Source: Nemertoderma westbladi
Taxonomy: Eukaryota > Xenacoelomorpha > Nemertodermatida > Nemertodermatidae
NCBI GenBank assembly: GCA_032718475.1
Contig: JAUCBJ010001453.1
Coordinates: 1 to 33,742 of the forward strand
Length of the DNA: 33,742 bases
Direction: 5' to 3'
Each line of letters begins with the position of its first letter. Positions within the stretch are counted from its first letter, which is position 1. The position numbers and the translations under genes are program-made. The notes under the pieces are model-generated. The model saw only the letters and a list, made by a program, of their open reading frames with translations. It was not told the origin of the DNA and made no database searches. This document shows positions 19,025 through 27,853 of the stretch, piece by piece.

Positions 19025-19968
19025 ACGCAACTTATACTTTTGTTACTTGAGCATCTATATAATGGCCCATTCGCTCGAAATATTGGACTTACTGTTGACT
19101 AACACCTCATATATGTAAAGCAAATTAAATATTAACAACCGAGCGATCCTCGTTTTACCATCTCAGTAATATACCATTAGGACGAAGAGTTGTTCCACAA
19201 GCCACGGTCTAGATATAATAATATTGTACTAATAGTATGAAGTGGGGTCACCGCGCATCCCGCATCACGTGAGAGAGACAACTTTATGCTAAGCAACAAC
19301 ACGAAAGTATAAAAAATAACGTAAGCAGATTTCCCCTTATCATTAATTCTAGGCCTACCCTCTAGCAGCAGATTGGGTAACTGCGAAGTTTGTAGAAAAT
19401 ATGTGGCAGATATCAGGTCGAAGGGATTATTACAATAAGAAATGGCAGAAGATTTTAATTAACTTTACAATTTTTCAGCTAGTGGTAGACTGGAGAACTG
19501 CAGATGGATCTGCCGTTCCCACAAATGTATGTATGTTATGCAAATATTATCATTAATATTTTATTTTATTCTTATTTAGTGTTAGTGACTCAAACCCATT
19601 TAAAGTCTTCAATCTGATTAATTTATGGCGATAACAAATTGGAACAAAGTCCACCAGCCAATCAACTTAACACCTTCCCTAACTCCAAACTATCCATCTA
19701 TACAATATTATTTATCTTACCTCTCTGACAGAAAGATAATTTTAGAATAAATAAAATATTGTATCCGCGAGAGAACGTTAAAATAATGAATTATTAAATA
19801 CTATCTTTGTTTTGTAATAAATGAATATTACTTGTAACCACAGCCTACTAATTAAAAGTATATTAGTAGTAACTAATTATTTCGTCCTCGGAGATTAACA
19901 GTCGTTTTATTATAATTTCCGTTGGGAGCAGCTTTTAGTTACAAACAGTACTTATTACCATCCGTAAA
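19025..19968 (+). other. Upstream region of the four-span gene; possible exon
   Basis: No repeat is seen. An open frame runs from 19353 to a stop at 19554-19556 (67 codons), with Trp-rich segments (ADWVTAKFVENMWQ, VVDWRTADGSAVPTN). It is bounded on the left by an acceptor-like TTAATTCTAG and contains a donor-like AAT/GTATGT at 19526-19527. It could be an exon remnant or chance. A TCACGTGA E-box-like site is at 19266. Near 19905-19915 TTTTATTATAAT could be a weak TATA element for the gene starting at 19969. Confidence 0.3.
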
Positions 19969-20871
19969 ATGATGTCTGATGATCTTGACGATGATAGTAT
20001 TTTATTTGGTGATTTTGACGGCGACACCCTCCACTGGCAGAATAAAGTAATCACAAAAGCGGTGATCTTTCAAGCAATTACCGGATTGTTACTCATGCTA
20101 CTGAACGCTGTCCAGTTGGGTATACAATGTGACAACGCGCAAATAGCTATCGGCCTGGGCGGAGGCTTCTGCTCAGTGTTAATAGCGGTAGCTATAGCAA
20201 CAAGGCATTTTCTGACAAATAGACGTTTATGTATTCTAGAATCCAGGCGAGAATTGTTCCGAACACTTTGCATTTCTATGAATTTAACCGTGGGTTTATG
20301 CCTCGCTTCCATAGCAGCGATCCTATTCGTCTCTCGAGTCCATACAGACGACGTCGTCTGCACGAGTTTAGCTATAAGCTCGTTAACCCTTTGGTTTAGC
20401 GCGGTAGTTTGTTGCGTTTCGGTGGCCGCTTTGTTTCTTAGCATTACGATATGTAAGAAAGAGGAGGAAGGTCCCATACAACCTCTAAGGATCGTATTCG
20501 TTGAGAAACCGAGGAAAAGTTCGAAAGCGCGAAGACGGACGACGGTTGAGTCCCGGACATCCACGTTCGGAGGGAAAAGAAAACGATCGAGGAAAGAAAC
20601 CAATAAGAAAGCTGTTGCCCCGGTGATTAGCCAATTCGTTAAGGATCCTAATTCCCCTATTCACCAATTGGCTAGACTAATGAAACTGAGTCTGAGGAAA
20701 TCCACTGATTTGGACACCATCGATGAACCAAATTGTTATGTGTTACAAAATAGTAATTCAGAGGACTCTGTGGAGCACATCATAATATTTGATCCGGAGA
20801 TTATTGCTCTGAAATTAAACATCATGAACGAACTGAAAGAGACAATTAGGGTCAGACAGATGACCATTTGA
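19969..20871 (+). CDS. Unrecognised four-span membrane protein with basic tail
   Basis: This is an intronless 300-codon ORF that I do not recognise. The N-terminus (1-20) is acidic with no signal peptide. Four hydrophobic segments follow, at about 31-51, 58-82, 97-123 and 132-161. The layout resembles tetraspan or MARVEL-like proteins, with both ends probably cytosolic. A Cys-rich last helix (CC at 148-149, Cys162) could be lipidated. After it lies a very basic stretch at 179-214 (SSKARRR, GGKRKRSRK), then a mixed tail ending at 300 with no motif. Two ATGs are adjacent (19969 and 19972); either could start translation, and the first is taken. Downstream there is no close canonical AATAAA. The mostly AT-neutral coding composition contrasts with AT-rich flanks and supports a real gene. 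It could also be an exon of a larger gene or a retrocopy. Confidence 0.7.
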   Translation: MMSDDLDDDSILFGDFDGDTLHWQNKVITKAVIFQAITGLLLMLLNAVQLGIQCDNAQIAIGLGGGFCSVLIAVAIATRHFLTNRRLCILESRRELFRTLCISMNLTVGLCLASIAAILFVSRVHTDDVVCTSLAISSLTLWFSAVVCCVSVAALFLSITICKKEEEGPIQPLRIVFVEKPRKSSKARRRTTVESRTSTFGGKRKRSRKETNKKAVAPVISQFVKDPNSPIHQLARLMKLSLRKSTDLDTIDEPNCYVLQNSNSEDSVEHIIIFDPEIIALKLNIMNELKETIRVRQMTI

Positions 20872-22398
20872 CTATGAAAATGAGTCATAAAGCCGGTACG
20901 GTATTTTATTATGGTTATTTTGGACAACTTCTTGCGTAATTTCAAATGTCAATATGCACTTTTAAAATATGATAAATAATTATCTTATTAATTCTATTTC
21001 ACGTTTATCCCCGTTTTCAATTTACCCGCGATGCTGCAGCGGCACACTGCTACACGGTGCTGCACGTAGCGACTAGCAGCAGCCGCACTGAGCACGGAAA
21101 TGCACTTAGCATTTCCGAACGAGCTGCATAAATATGTGACGGCAAGCAGCCTTTTTTTATTAGCGACACGGTAAGGTGCTGTAGTTGCACTTGCACGCGC
21201 ATCTAGGTGTCGCTGTGGTCTCGCAGTTTGTCTTATAGATCATTGGCTTTAATGCATGGAGTTCCAACCAGAATCAAAGTCTATTAAACCTATGATATGA
21301 TATAAAGTATCAGCATCCATCACGGATAGTTTAAATATGAAATTTAAATAAGCCGCCCTTCCTTATTTTCTTTATTAGACGATTACCTTGTGGGTTGGGA
21401 GCCGCTGACCTAGCCACATGTAAACTATATGATTATTTATACTGTATTTAATCTGTTACGTTAGTAAAATATCAATTATATATTTAAAGATACACCCCCA
21501 GCCGGGGTAAAAATTGTAAAATTTGATTAAATAGTGATTATTAGTAAAAAAAAAAAACCGCATGATAAAAGATAATACCAGTTAAGTATTGTCTGTTTGT
21601 GGGGCGAGCCGTGTTGTGAAGGAAACGAATTTATGAGAGTGACAGCACCGAGAGAGGAGGACATTGAGGGCAATGAAGCGCATGGTAACGCGACTGGGAC
21701 GATTCCATACAGAATCTGCAGACGCAGCTAGAGGAGAGTTCATGGAACCCCCGGTTGTTCAGACACAGCTTGTGGTGAAATCCGTCAATTGGAAAATATC
21801 AATTGGTGATATTTAATAATAGTGACATTTATACAGTTTAGTACCGGTACTGGGCCAATGCTGTTATTAAATATACAGAAATGCGGTTTGTAAGGAATAC
21901 ATAACAGTTTCGGATTTACTTGAATTATAGCTGTTGGTTTGGAAATGGGATATTTTTTATTTTCCAATTAAATTTTTGGATTTAGCATGTACGTACAAAG
22001 CCTCTGCGCGTGTTAATTTGCGCAACATTGTAGTAAATGCAGTTCACTTCAATTAATCGCTGCGTCGCTCGTAATGTTATTATCATATACTGTAAAGTGA
22101 TACAGTTAGGCCTCTTATCGCTCCATGAAGTTAATAGTTTTAACTCATTTGGAAATGTGAATTCATTATTTTTTATTTTTTAATTTCATTATTATAGGAG
22201 TAAACAACATTTTAAATATGTAAATTACAATACAGTATACCACAAGTAAAATCGATTGGAAATATAGTACAACAATGATAATTAAACAAACACAATTACA
22301 TTAAAAATATATAATATATTCTTAAAAACCGTGTTACATGATAAAAATATATTCCTTATTAAAATCATAATTACAAAATGGAAAATAGTAACAAAAGC
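20872..22398. other. Intergenic with a GC-rich island and hairpin
   Basis: No convincing gene is seen. Around 21030-21240 a GC-rich patch repeats GCTGCA/GCAGC-type motifs and includes a perfect stem CGGAAATGC (21095-21103) with GCATTTCCG (21109-21117) around a five-base loop. A T8 run follows near 21150. A plus-strand frame of about 55 codons around 21575-21730 (GEPCCEGNEFMRVTAPREED) has no known match that I recognise. An A-run lies at about 21546-21557. Confidence 0.4.
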
Positions 22399-22988
22399 TG
22401 GTACAACAACCCTGGTACATAACTGGTACAACAACCCCGGTACATAACTGGTACAACAACCCCGGTACATAACTGGTACAGGTACAACAACCCCGGTACA
22501 TAACTGGTACAACAACCCCGGTACATAACTGGTACAACAACCCCGGTACATAACTGGTACAACAACCCCGGTACATAACTGGTGCAACAACCCCGGTACA
22601 TAACTGGTGCAACAACCCCGGTACATACTGTAACTGGTACAACAACCCCGGTACATAACTGGTACAACAACCCCGGTACATAACTGGTACAACAACCCCG
22701 GTACATAACTGGTACAACAACCCCGGTACATAACTGTTACAACAACCCCGGTACGTACTGTAACTGGTACAACAACCCCGGTACATAACTGGTACAACAA
22801 CCCCGGTTCATAACTGGTACAACAACCCCGGTACGTACTGTAACTGGTACAACAACCCCGGTACATAACTGGTACAACAACCCCGGTACATAACTGGTAC
22901 AACAACCCCGGTACATAACTGGTACAACAACCCCGGTACATAACTGGTACAACAATCCCGGTACATAACTGGTACAACAACCGGTACA
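22399..22988. repeat. 25-bp minisatellite (~23 copies)
   Basis: The unit is AACTGGTACAACAACCCC followed by GGTACAT. Several units carry a 5-8-bp insertion (GTACATACTGTAACTGG or GTACGTACTGTAACTGG, three times) or a short duplication (GGTACAGGTACAACAACC). Because the unit has no stop codon in any minus-strand frame, long Cys/Tyr/Val-rich open frames appear there. These are a by-product of the repeat and not annotated as genes. Confidence 0.95.
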
Positions 22989-23065
22989 CTGAAAAACACA
23001 GAATAAATTTCAAACTCACCAACTATAATAAAATGCATTCCCTGACAATGATGTAAGCTGTATTC
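22989..23065. other. Short spacer
   Basis: Unique-looking AT-rich sequence between the 25-bp array and the small foldback element; nothing is recognised. Confidence 0.4.
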
Positions 23066-23205
23066 TACGGTAGCTGAAAGTGGCTAATTTTTATTTTGAT
23101 CAACATTTTTTTTTAATTCAACCCGGATTCAAATTCAAGAAAAAATATTGATCAAAATAAATATTTAAAAATAGTGAATTATTTTGGCCAATTTCAGCCA
23201 CCGTA
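23066..23205. mobile_element. Small foldback (MITE-like) element, 140 bp
   Basis: The left end TACGGTAGCTGAAAGTGGC is nearly the inverse of the right end GGCCAATTTCAGCCACCGTA. Inside, TTTTGATCAACATTTTTT (about 23095-23112) pairs with AAAATATTGATCAAAA (about 23142-23157). The whole can fold into one imperfect hairpin. Flanking bases do not show a clear target duplication, so the transposon family is open. Confidence 0.6.
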
Positions 23206-24619
23206 ATGTTAAATCTCACTGGAGTTTAATTTTATCTGTGGCAGTTAACATATAAAATACAACAACATTCAAGATATCAACTGAAAAATAATATGGTGAA
23301 ATAATATGAAATGGATATATGTAAGAGAAAATCACAATTTACGAATAAACATATAATTTTGTTTGAATGCTATGCATGTTGGGCAACCAATGTAGAAAGA
23401 TTAAGAGTAAACAAAGTTGGAAGATAACAGAGGTATTGGTCGCAACAAAGAAGTCAAAAATAAGATAAAGAAGATGAAAATTTACGAATCAGAGTCTACA
23501 CTCCGTCCGTCTGTGGATTAATAAGAAGACTTGAATTATTCTGGAATATTATATTTGGGAAATTATTTAAAGAAATGACACGATATGTCAGTAGCATTGT
23601 TGTATTCATTTGAGTATTAAAGAATCTACATTCGAAATAGTAAGGCGTAGACATCATCATCAAATATTATAGACATCATCCAACGATTCACACTTTTTCT
23701 GACGGTAAAACCATTTCCCAGTAGTAGCAGAGTCTGTGCTGCTGCTATATGACAGCCCATGTTGGGCTCGTATTGGAGAAGACACTAGATCTCTTGAAGG
23801 TAGATAAAACAGTTATGGGTAAAACACGAAACACTGGAGGCAACCGGAAGGCTGCTCTCTCTTGGTGGTTACCGGTATCCATGGCACTACATACCATAAA
23901 AAAACGACGACGTGCACTTATAAACACTGTTTCTGCAGGGGATGCTCGGTTTTTCCAGTGGACTATACTGGGGCTAATAAATAATATGCACATTTAATAA
24001 AGTGATTTTAACCCTGTACCGTCTCTGTGCCGCCTCCTGTCTGGATTATGTCCGACCCAAGAATCTAGTGTCTTCTATAGTCAAAAGAGATCATCAGAAG
24101 AGGATCCATGGTAGCACTAAACCTAGTCAACAAACAGTTAGTTATTAAGATTAGGTATATGCACAATTAAATGGCACGATTTAAAATTGCAGTACAAAAA
24201 TTTCACAAATCCCAACACGCAAAACCCACGCGCCCGCAACTTACTTTATACTAAGACCCCACCCCGTTACAAAAGTATTCCAAAAACATCTTACAGAAAG
24301 GTGACTAGAGTGAATATAATTATGGGTACCAGTATACTGTATACAACGAATTGAATATGGAACAACATGATTGGGTGGAAATCTAGTACAAGTACGACAT
24401 TCTTCCGCGATTCTGTTGTAGAATAAATTTGTTAATTATCTTTAACAAGATAAGACTCAATCCCCACCACATCAGCACATGCAGCACTTTGCTGCAGCAT
24501 CAGTGTGTCTACAGAAAGTAACTAGTAGGGAAATCAACCCGTTGTATGATATGTTACCACCGGCACCGCGATTGACTATACCCATTATAACTACCAATCT
24601 TCTCATTCTGCTGGTACTT
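23206..24619. other. Intergenic; overlapping 82-codon frames at 23745-23997
   Basis: Most of this is AT-rich with no feature. At 23745-23997 both strands carry an 82-codon open frame over the same DNA. The minus frame includes SPAETVFISARRRFF and CSAMDTGNHQERAAF; the plus frame includes AHVGLVLEKTLDLLKVDKTV. Neither is recognised, and one may be a decayed repeat-derived gene. GAAGACACTAGAT (23778) recurs inverted as ATCTAGTGTCTTC near 24062. No canonical poly(A) signal for the exon chain at 24620 is seen close by. Confidence 0.35.
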
Positions 24620-24767
24620 CTAGGCCAGACTCTCTTGGGGCCGACCACTGGGTGAGCGTTGGACTTTGATGGAGCGCCGTTTAGGAATTCTGATACTCAG
24701 AGTTTTCGTGGGATCTCGACGTGGTGGCATTGGTGACGCGTTAGGGTTGGGAGGTCTGATTAGGAAA
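24620..24767 (-). CDS. Channel-like gene, last coding exon
   Basis: This is the last of three exons whose phases join exactly. The acceptor is TTTTATTTAG, directly right of 24767 on the minus strand. The exon supplies one base to a split Ile codon, then 48 codons starting FLIRPPNPNASP, and a TAG stop (24620-24622). The tail is Pro/Arg/Ser-rich (RIPKRRSIKVQRSPSGRP) and looks like a disordered cytosolic C-terminus. A tail of this kind after an NP...L..D..F-type motif is what one expects at the end of a Slo-family potassium channel. The family assignment is an inference from the motif, while the exon itself is well supported by frame and splice phase. Confidence 0.7.
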
Positions 24768-25002
24768 CTAAATAAAATAATAAATGTACGAGGTTACCGG
24801 TATATTTCCGGGTCCTTTTTGTACGTGAGTCGTACGAACAGGAAGATTGAGAACGGGGTAGGGTGGGTCTGGATATTAATTCGTTTAATATTATATGCGG
24901 CTTACAAACGGTACTATTTTTAATTACCGGTACTCTCCTCATCAATAACTTAATAAACAGCGGAGATAATAATTTAACAAATATACACCGGTAGTAACTC
25001 AC

Positions 25003-25087
25003 ATTACGTCGTTTAACTCCAGTTTGAGGTCGTAATCCGGGTTGAGCATTATGTAGGACAAAGTATTTCGTTTCTCGCAAACTTCTT
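25003..25087 (-). CDS. Channel-like gene, penultimate exon (RCK-like motif)
   Basis: This 85-base exon lies between an acceptor TTTTCTTTATAG and a donor AAT/GTGAGT. It encodes EEVCEKRNTLSYIMLNP followed by DYDLKLELNDVI, with the first Glu and the last Ile codons split across introns. The pattern of an aliphatic strand, Asn-Pro, a short polar stretch, Leu-x-x-x-Asp and then hydrophobic-Phe-hydrophobic is the terminal beta-hairpin of RCK_C-type domains. Slo1 channels have a similar NP...FEL...D.IF motif near the end of RCK2. RCK domains bind Ca2+ or Na+ and gate the pore, but no binding site can be judged from this piece. The 235-bp intron to the next exon (24768-25002) is AT-rich and unremarkable. 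Confidence 0.75.
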
Positions 25088-25177
25088 CTATAAAGAAAAT
25101 GAAGAAAATGCACAATTATATAATAATATACGAGATAGGGCATATCAATGTTCCGAAATATTCACAGGATATCGTTA

Positions 25178-26228
25178 CCAATAGATTGTTCCCAATAGAT
25201 TGTTCCCAATAGATTGTTCCCAAAGATTGTTCCCAATAGATTGTACCCAAGACATTGTTCCCAATAGATTGTTCACAATAGATTGTTCCCAATAGATTGT
25301 ACCCAAGACATTGTTCCCAATAGATTGTTCACAATAGATTGTTCCCAATAGATTGTACCCAAGACATTGTTCCCTATAGATTGTTCCCAATAGATTGTTC
25401 CCAATCGATTGTTCCCAATAGATTGTTCCCAATATATTGTCCCAAATAGATTGTTCTCAATAGATTGTACCCAATAGATTGTTCCCAATACATTGTTCCC
25501 AATATATTGTTCCCAATAGATTGTTCCCAATATATTGTTCCCAATATATTGTCCCAAATAGATTGTTCCCAATAGATTGTTCCCAATAGATTGTTCCCAA
25601 TATATTGTTCCCAATAGATTGTTCCCAATAGATTGTTCCCAATAGATTGTACCCAATATATTGTTCCCAATAGATTGTTCCCAATAGATTGTTCCCAATA
25701 GATTGTTCCCAATAGATTGTTCCCAATAGATTGTACCCAATATATTGTTCCCAATAGATTGTTCCCAATAGATTGTTCCCAATAGATTGTTCCCAATAGA
25801 TTGTACCCAATATATTGTTCCCAATAGATTGTTCCCAATAGATTGTTCCCAATAGATTGTTCCCAATATATTGTTCCCAATAGATTGTTCCCAATAGATT
25901 GTTCCCAATATATTGTTCCCAATAGATTGTTCCCAATAGATTGTTCCCAATATATTGTTCCCAATAGATTGTTCCCAATAGATTGTTCCCAATAGATTGT
26001 TCCCAATATATTGTTCCCAATAGATTGTTCCCAATATATTGTTCCGAATAGATTGTTCCCAATAGATTGTTCCGAATAGATTGTTCCCAATAGATTGTTC
26101 CCAATAGATTGTTCCCAATAGATTGTTCCCAATAGATTGTACGCAATATATTGTTCCCAATAGATTGTTCCCAATATATTGTTCCCAATAGATTGTTCCG
26201 AATAGATTGTTCCCAATAGATTGTTCCC
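25178..26228. repeat. 14-bp minisatellite (~75 copies) inside an intron
   Basis: The unit is ATTGTTCCCAATAG, with ATTGTTCCCAATAT as the main variant. In the left part (25240-25380) a 56-bp higher-order block containing CCCAAGACATTGTTC and TTCACAATAG is repeated. ATTG and CAAT inside each unit are complementary. The array occupies most of the 1297-bp intron between the exons at 26385-26523 and 25003-25087. The absence of stops in the minus-strand frames creates open frames of up to 342 codons with a 14-residue repeat. These are not annotated as genes. Confidence 0.95.
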
Positions 26229-26384
26229 AACACATATGACCGTGTTTTCGGTACAACCCTCCCCGATTGGACCCACGATGTTCTCGATATAATGCGCTCA
26301 ATGATCGGGAATACCTGCGGATAAACTTTAGTACTCGATATTATTTTTTTTACTCAACTAATTAGTCTATAATTGAAGACGTAC
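26229..26384. other. Intron remainder left of the exon at 26385
   Basis: Non-repetitive intron sequence between the 14-bp array and the splice donor. The donor on the minus strand is GATTACG/GTACGTC, with GT at 26383-26384. Confidence 0.6.
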
Positions 26385-26523
26385 CGTAATCGATATCTCT
26401 CATTCCCAGACACCGCATCCGCATTTTAACGCTGTTGTTGAGGTCTTCTCGTTCCGCCGTTATATTAGCCAATATGCAGGAATCGCTGCTGCTGTCCAAT
26501 GATACATCGTCACATAAGTTGGG
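26385..26523 (-). CDS. Channel-like gene, antepenultimate exon
   Basis: This is a 139-base exon with 46 whole codons plus one base. The acceptor is CATTTATTTTAG on the minus strand, and the donor is GATTACG/GTACGT. The product segment is PNLCDDVSLDSSSDSCILAN then ITAEREDLNNSVKMRMRCLG then MRDIDY. It is acidic and Ser-rich at first, then basic. The extra G joins AA of the next exon to make Glu, and the two-base remainder of that exon joins T of the last exon to make Ile. Three exons agreeing in frame at both junctions is strong evidence of a real gene. The gene must begin further right; its other exons are not visible and may lie beyond the window. Confidence 0.75.
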
Positions 26524-26750
26524 CTAAAATAAATGACAGAATATTTAAGAAACATTATCGTTTTTATCAAAGTATGTATTTTTTGCTGCCAGTTTGATTG
26601 GCTGGGTTTTGATACGTTATTGTCAAATTTATTTCGTTTCAATAAAAACGTGATGAAAAAAATTGTCAAAACGCAAAAAAGGGCACTAAAATAAGGATCA
26701 ATGAAAAATGGTTATTTAATGGATGCGATTAGCAAGAGTGGTTAATTCAT
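26524..26750. other. Intron or intergenic, nothing recognised
   Basis: AT-rich DNA right of the exon. A 69-codon minus frame crossing the exon boundary is in a different reading frame from the exon and is treated as chance. Confidence 0.4.
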
Positions 26751-26931
26751 TGTCAATGTCAATGTCAATGTCAATGTCAATGTCAATGTCAATGTCAATG
26801 TCAATGTCAATGTCAATGTCAATGTCAATGTCAATGCCAATGTCAATGCCAATGTCAATGTCAATGTCAATGTCAATGTCAATGTCAATGTCAATGTCAA
26901 TGTCAATGTCAATGTCAATGTCAATGTCAAT
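26751..26931. repeat. (TGTCAA)n hexanucleotide microsatellite
   Basis: About 30 copies of TGTCAA, with two TGCCAA variants near 26834 and 26846. Open frames of alternating Met-Ser, Asp-Ile or Thr-Leu in several frames are artefacts of the six-base period. Confidence 0.97.
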
Positions 26932-27026
26932 GGTCATGGTATTTGTTTTTCACTTAATTCTTAATTTTATGCCATAAAATTGTAATTGGCCCATGTGAAG
27001 TACCAAACTTTGATGTTATATTTCAG

Positions 27027-27208
27027 ATTTGTACTATCTTATAACCTGTGTAGATACTAATTTGTTGATTGTTTTGGTTATAGATTCACCCCAAGTGAAA
27101 ACCTGGTATTCTTTACAACAGAAGAATACCAGGTTTTCACTTGGGGTAAATCTATAACCAAAACAATCAACAAATTAGTATCTACACAGGTTGTAAGATA
27201 GTACAAAT
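27027..27208. repeat. Near-perfect inverted repeat, 87-bp arms, 8-bp loop
   Basis: The left arm, 27027-27113 (starts ATTTGTACTATCTT, ends CTGGTATTCTT), is the reverse complement of 27122-27208 with two mismatches. The loop is TACAACAG at 27114-27121. On a plus-strand transcript one mismatch is a U-G wobble and the other is A-C. It could be a recent foldback transposon, an inverted duplication, or a hairpin RNA locus. It ends about 470 bp upstream of the hsp70 start site. No target duplication flanks it obviously. Confidence 0.95.
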
Positions 27209-27250
27209 TCTTCATATATACAATTACAATAAAATTTCGACCGCAATTCT

Positions 27251-27352
27251 TCAATTCGCAATTCTAAAAACCTGCAAATTCTTCACGGACATGTGCGGCA
27301 TTATCTCCCCGCTTATCGCAGCATTTAGTATTATTTCATCATCATCTCCCAT
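27251..27352 (-). other. Small open frame or possible exon, divergent to hsp70
   Basis: The minus strand carries an ATG at 27350-27352, directly after an in-frame TAA. It encodes MGDDDEIILNAAISGEIMPH and then MSVKNLQ up to a CAG codon at 27272-27274. A GTTTTT follows that could serve as a weak donor; if read through, the frame stops after 33 codons. A splice after CAG would be phase 0, matching the exon at 26523. The composition looks protein-like, but the evidence is thin and it may be chance. Confidence 0.25.
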
Positions 27353-27587
27353 TTATCACCGTCACCCACAATATCACTATAATAGCAATGACGCACGTTT
27401 CCTTCTATATTATTCCTTCCAACCAATAAGCTAGGAGATAACTAATTGGTGTTTGTAATGCCATCCATTCTACAGTTCGTAGAAAATAATTCCTTCCAAT
27501 TCCATTCAACCAATAGCAGTTAGGCTTTATTGTAAGCCAAAACAATTCTAGCTCATTCATTGGATAAAATTATACTATGCCGTAATG

Positions 27588-27677
27588 GAAGTTCCAGATT
27601 GTTCTAAGTTGTGATTCTCGAAAGTTCGAGATCTGGATAGAGAACTATATATAACCCCTTCCTATTGTGAGTTTTCA
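27588..27677 (+). promoter_or_regulatory. hsp70 promoter: heat-shock elements, TATA box, start site
   Basis: A perfect heat-shock element, TTCtcGAAagTTCgaGAt, lies at 27615-27632: three full inverted pentamers and a partial fourth. An upstream weaker one, TTCcaGATtgTTC, is at 27592-27604. Heat-shock factor trimers bind such arrays. The TATA box TATATATAA is at 27646-27654. About 31 bp downstream TTTCATAAC offers an initiator with A at 27677. Inverted CCAAT boxes (ATTGG at 27559, CCAAT near 27423 and 27512) lie further upstream. The set and spacing are those of a heat-inducible hsp70. Confidence 0.85.
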
Positions 27678-27853
27678 TAACAAATTTTAAAATAATTATC
27701 GATACAATTAAATTTCTTAAATTAATAGAGAAAAAACTTTCACTTTATCTTTAACTAAATCTAAAAATATTGTATTTGTGTATATAATTTGATAAATAGT
27801 GTTTGGATACCTTGACTTAGAATCAGTTAATATACTACAAACAGAAGATAACA

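Noticed and set aside
20070-20603. 177-codon minus frame opposite the four-span gene
   Set aside because: It is a shadow of the plus-strand ORF, which has coherent hydrophobic segments; the minus frame has no recognisable features.
21030-21240. tRNA or other pol III gene in the GC-rich island
   Set aside because: A hairpin and a T-run are present, but no A and B boxes or cloverleaf could be found.
22282-23038. Cys/Tyr/Val-rich open frames of 72-246 codons, minus strand
   Set aside because: They are explained by the stop-free 25-bp minisatellite; no start context, domain or conserved flank supports a protein.
24666-25143. 85-codon plus frame and 127-codon minus frame
   Set aside because: They cross the two splice-defined exons in other reading frames; the exon frames have better splice support and a recognisable motif.
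25175-26301. Open frames of 85-342 codons encoding a 14-residue repeat
   Set aside because: They coincide with the 14-bp minisatellite, which lacks stops in several frames at once. Simultaneous long frames over the same repeat are a by-product of period 14, and the array lies in an intron.
26716-26977. Met-Ser, Asp-Ile and Thr-Leu repeat proteins
   Set aside because: They are three readings of one TGTCAA microsatellite.
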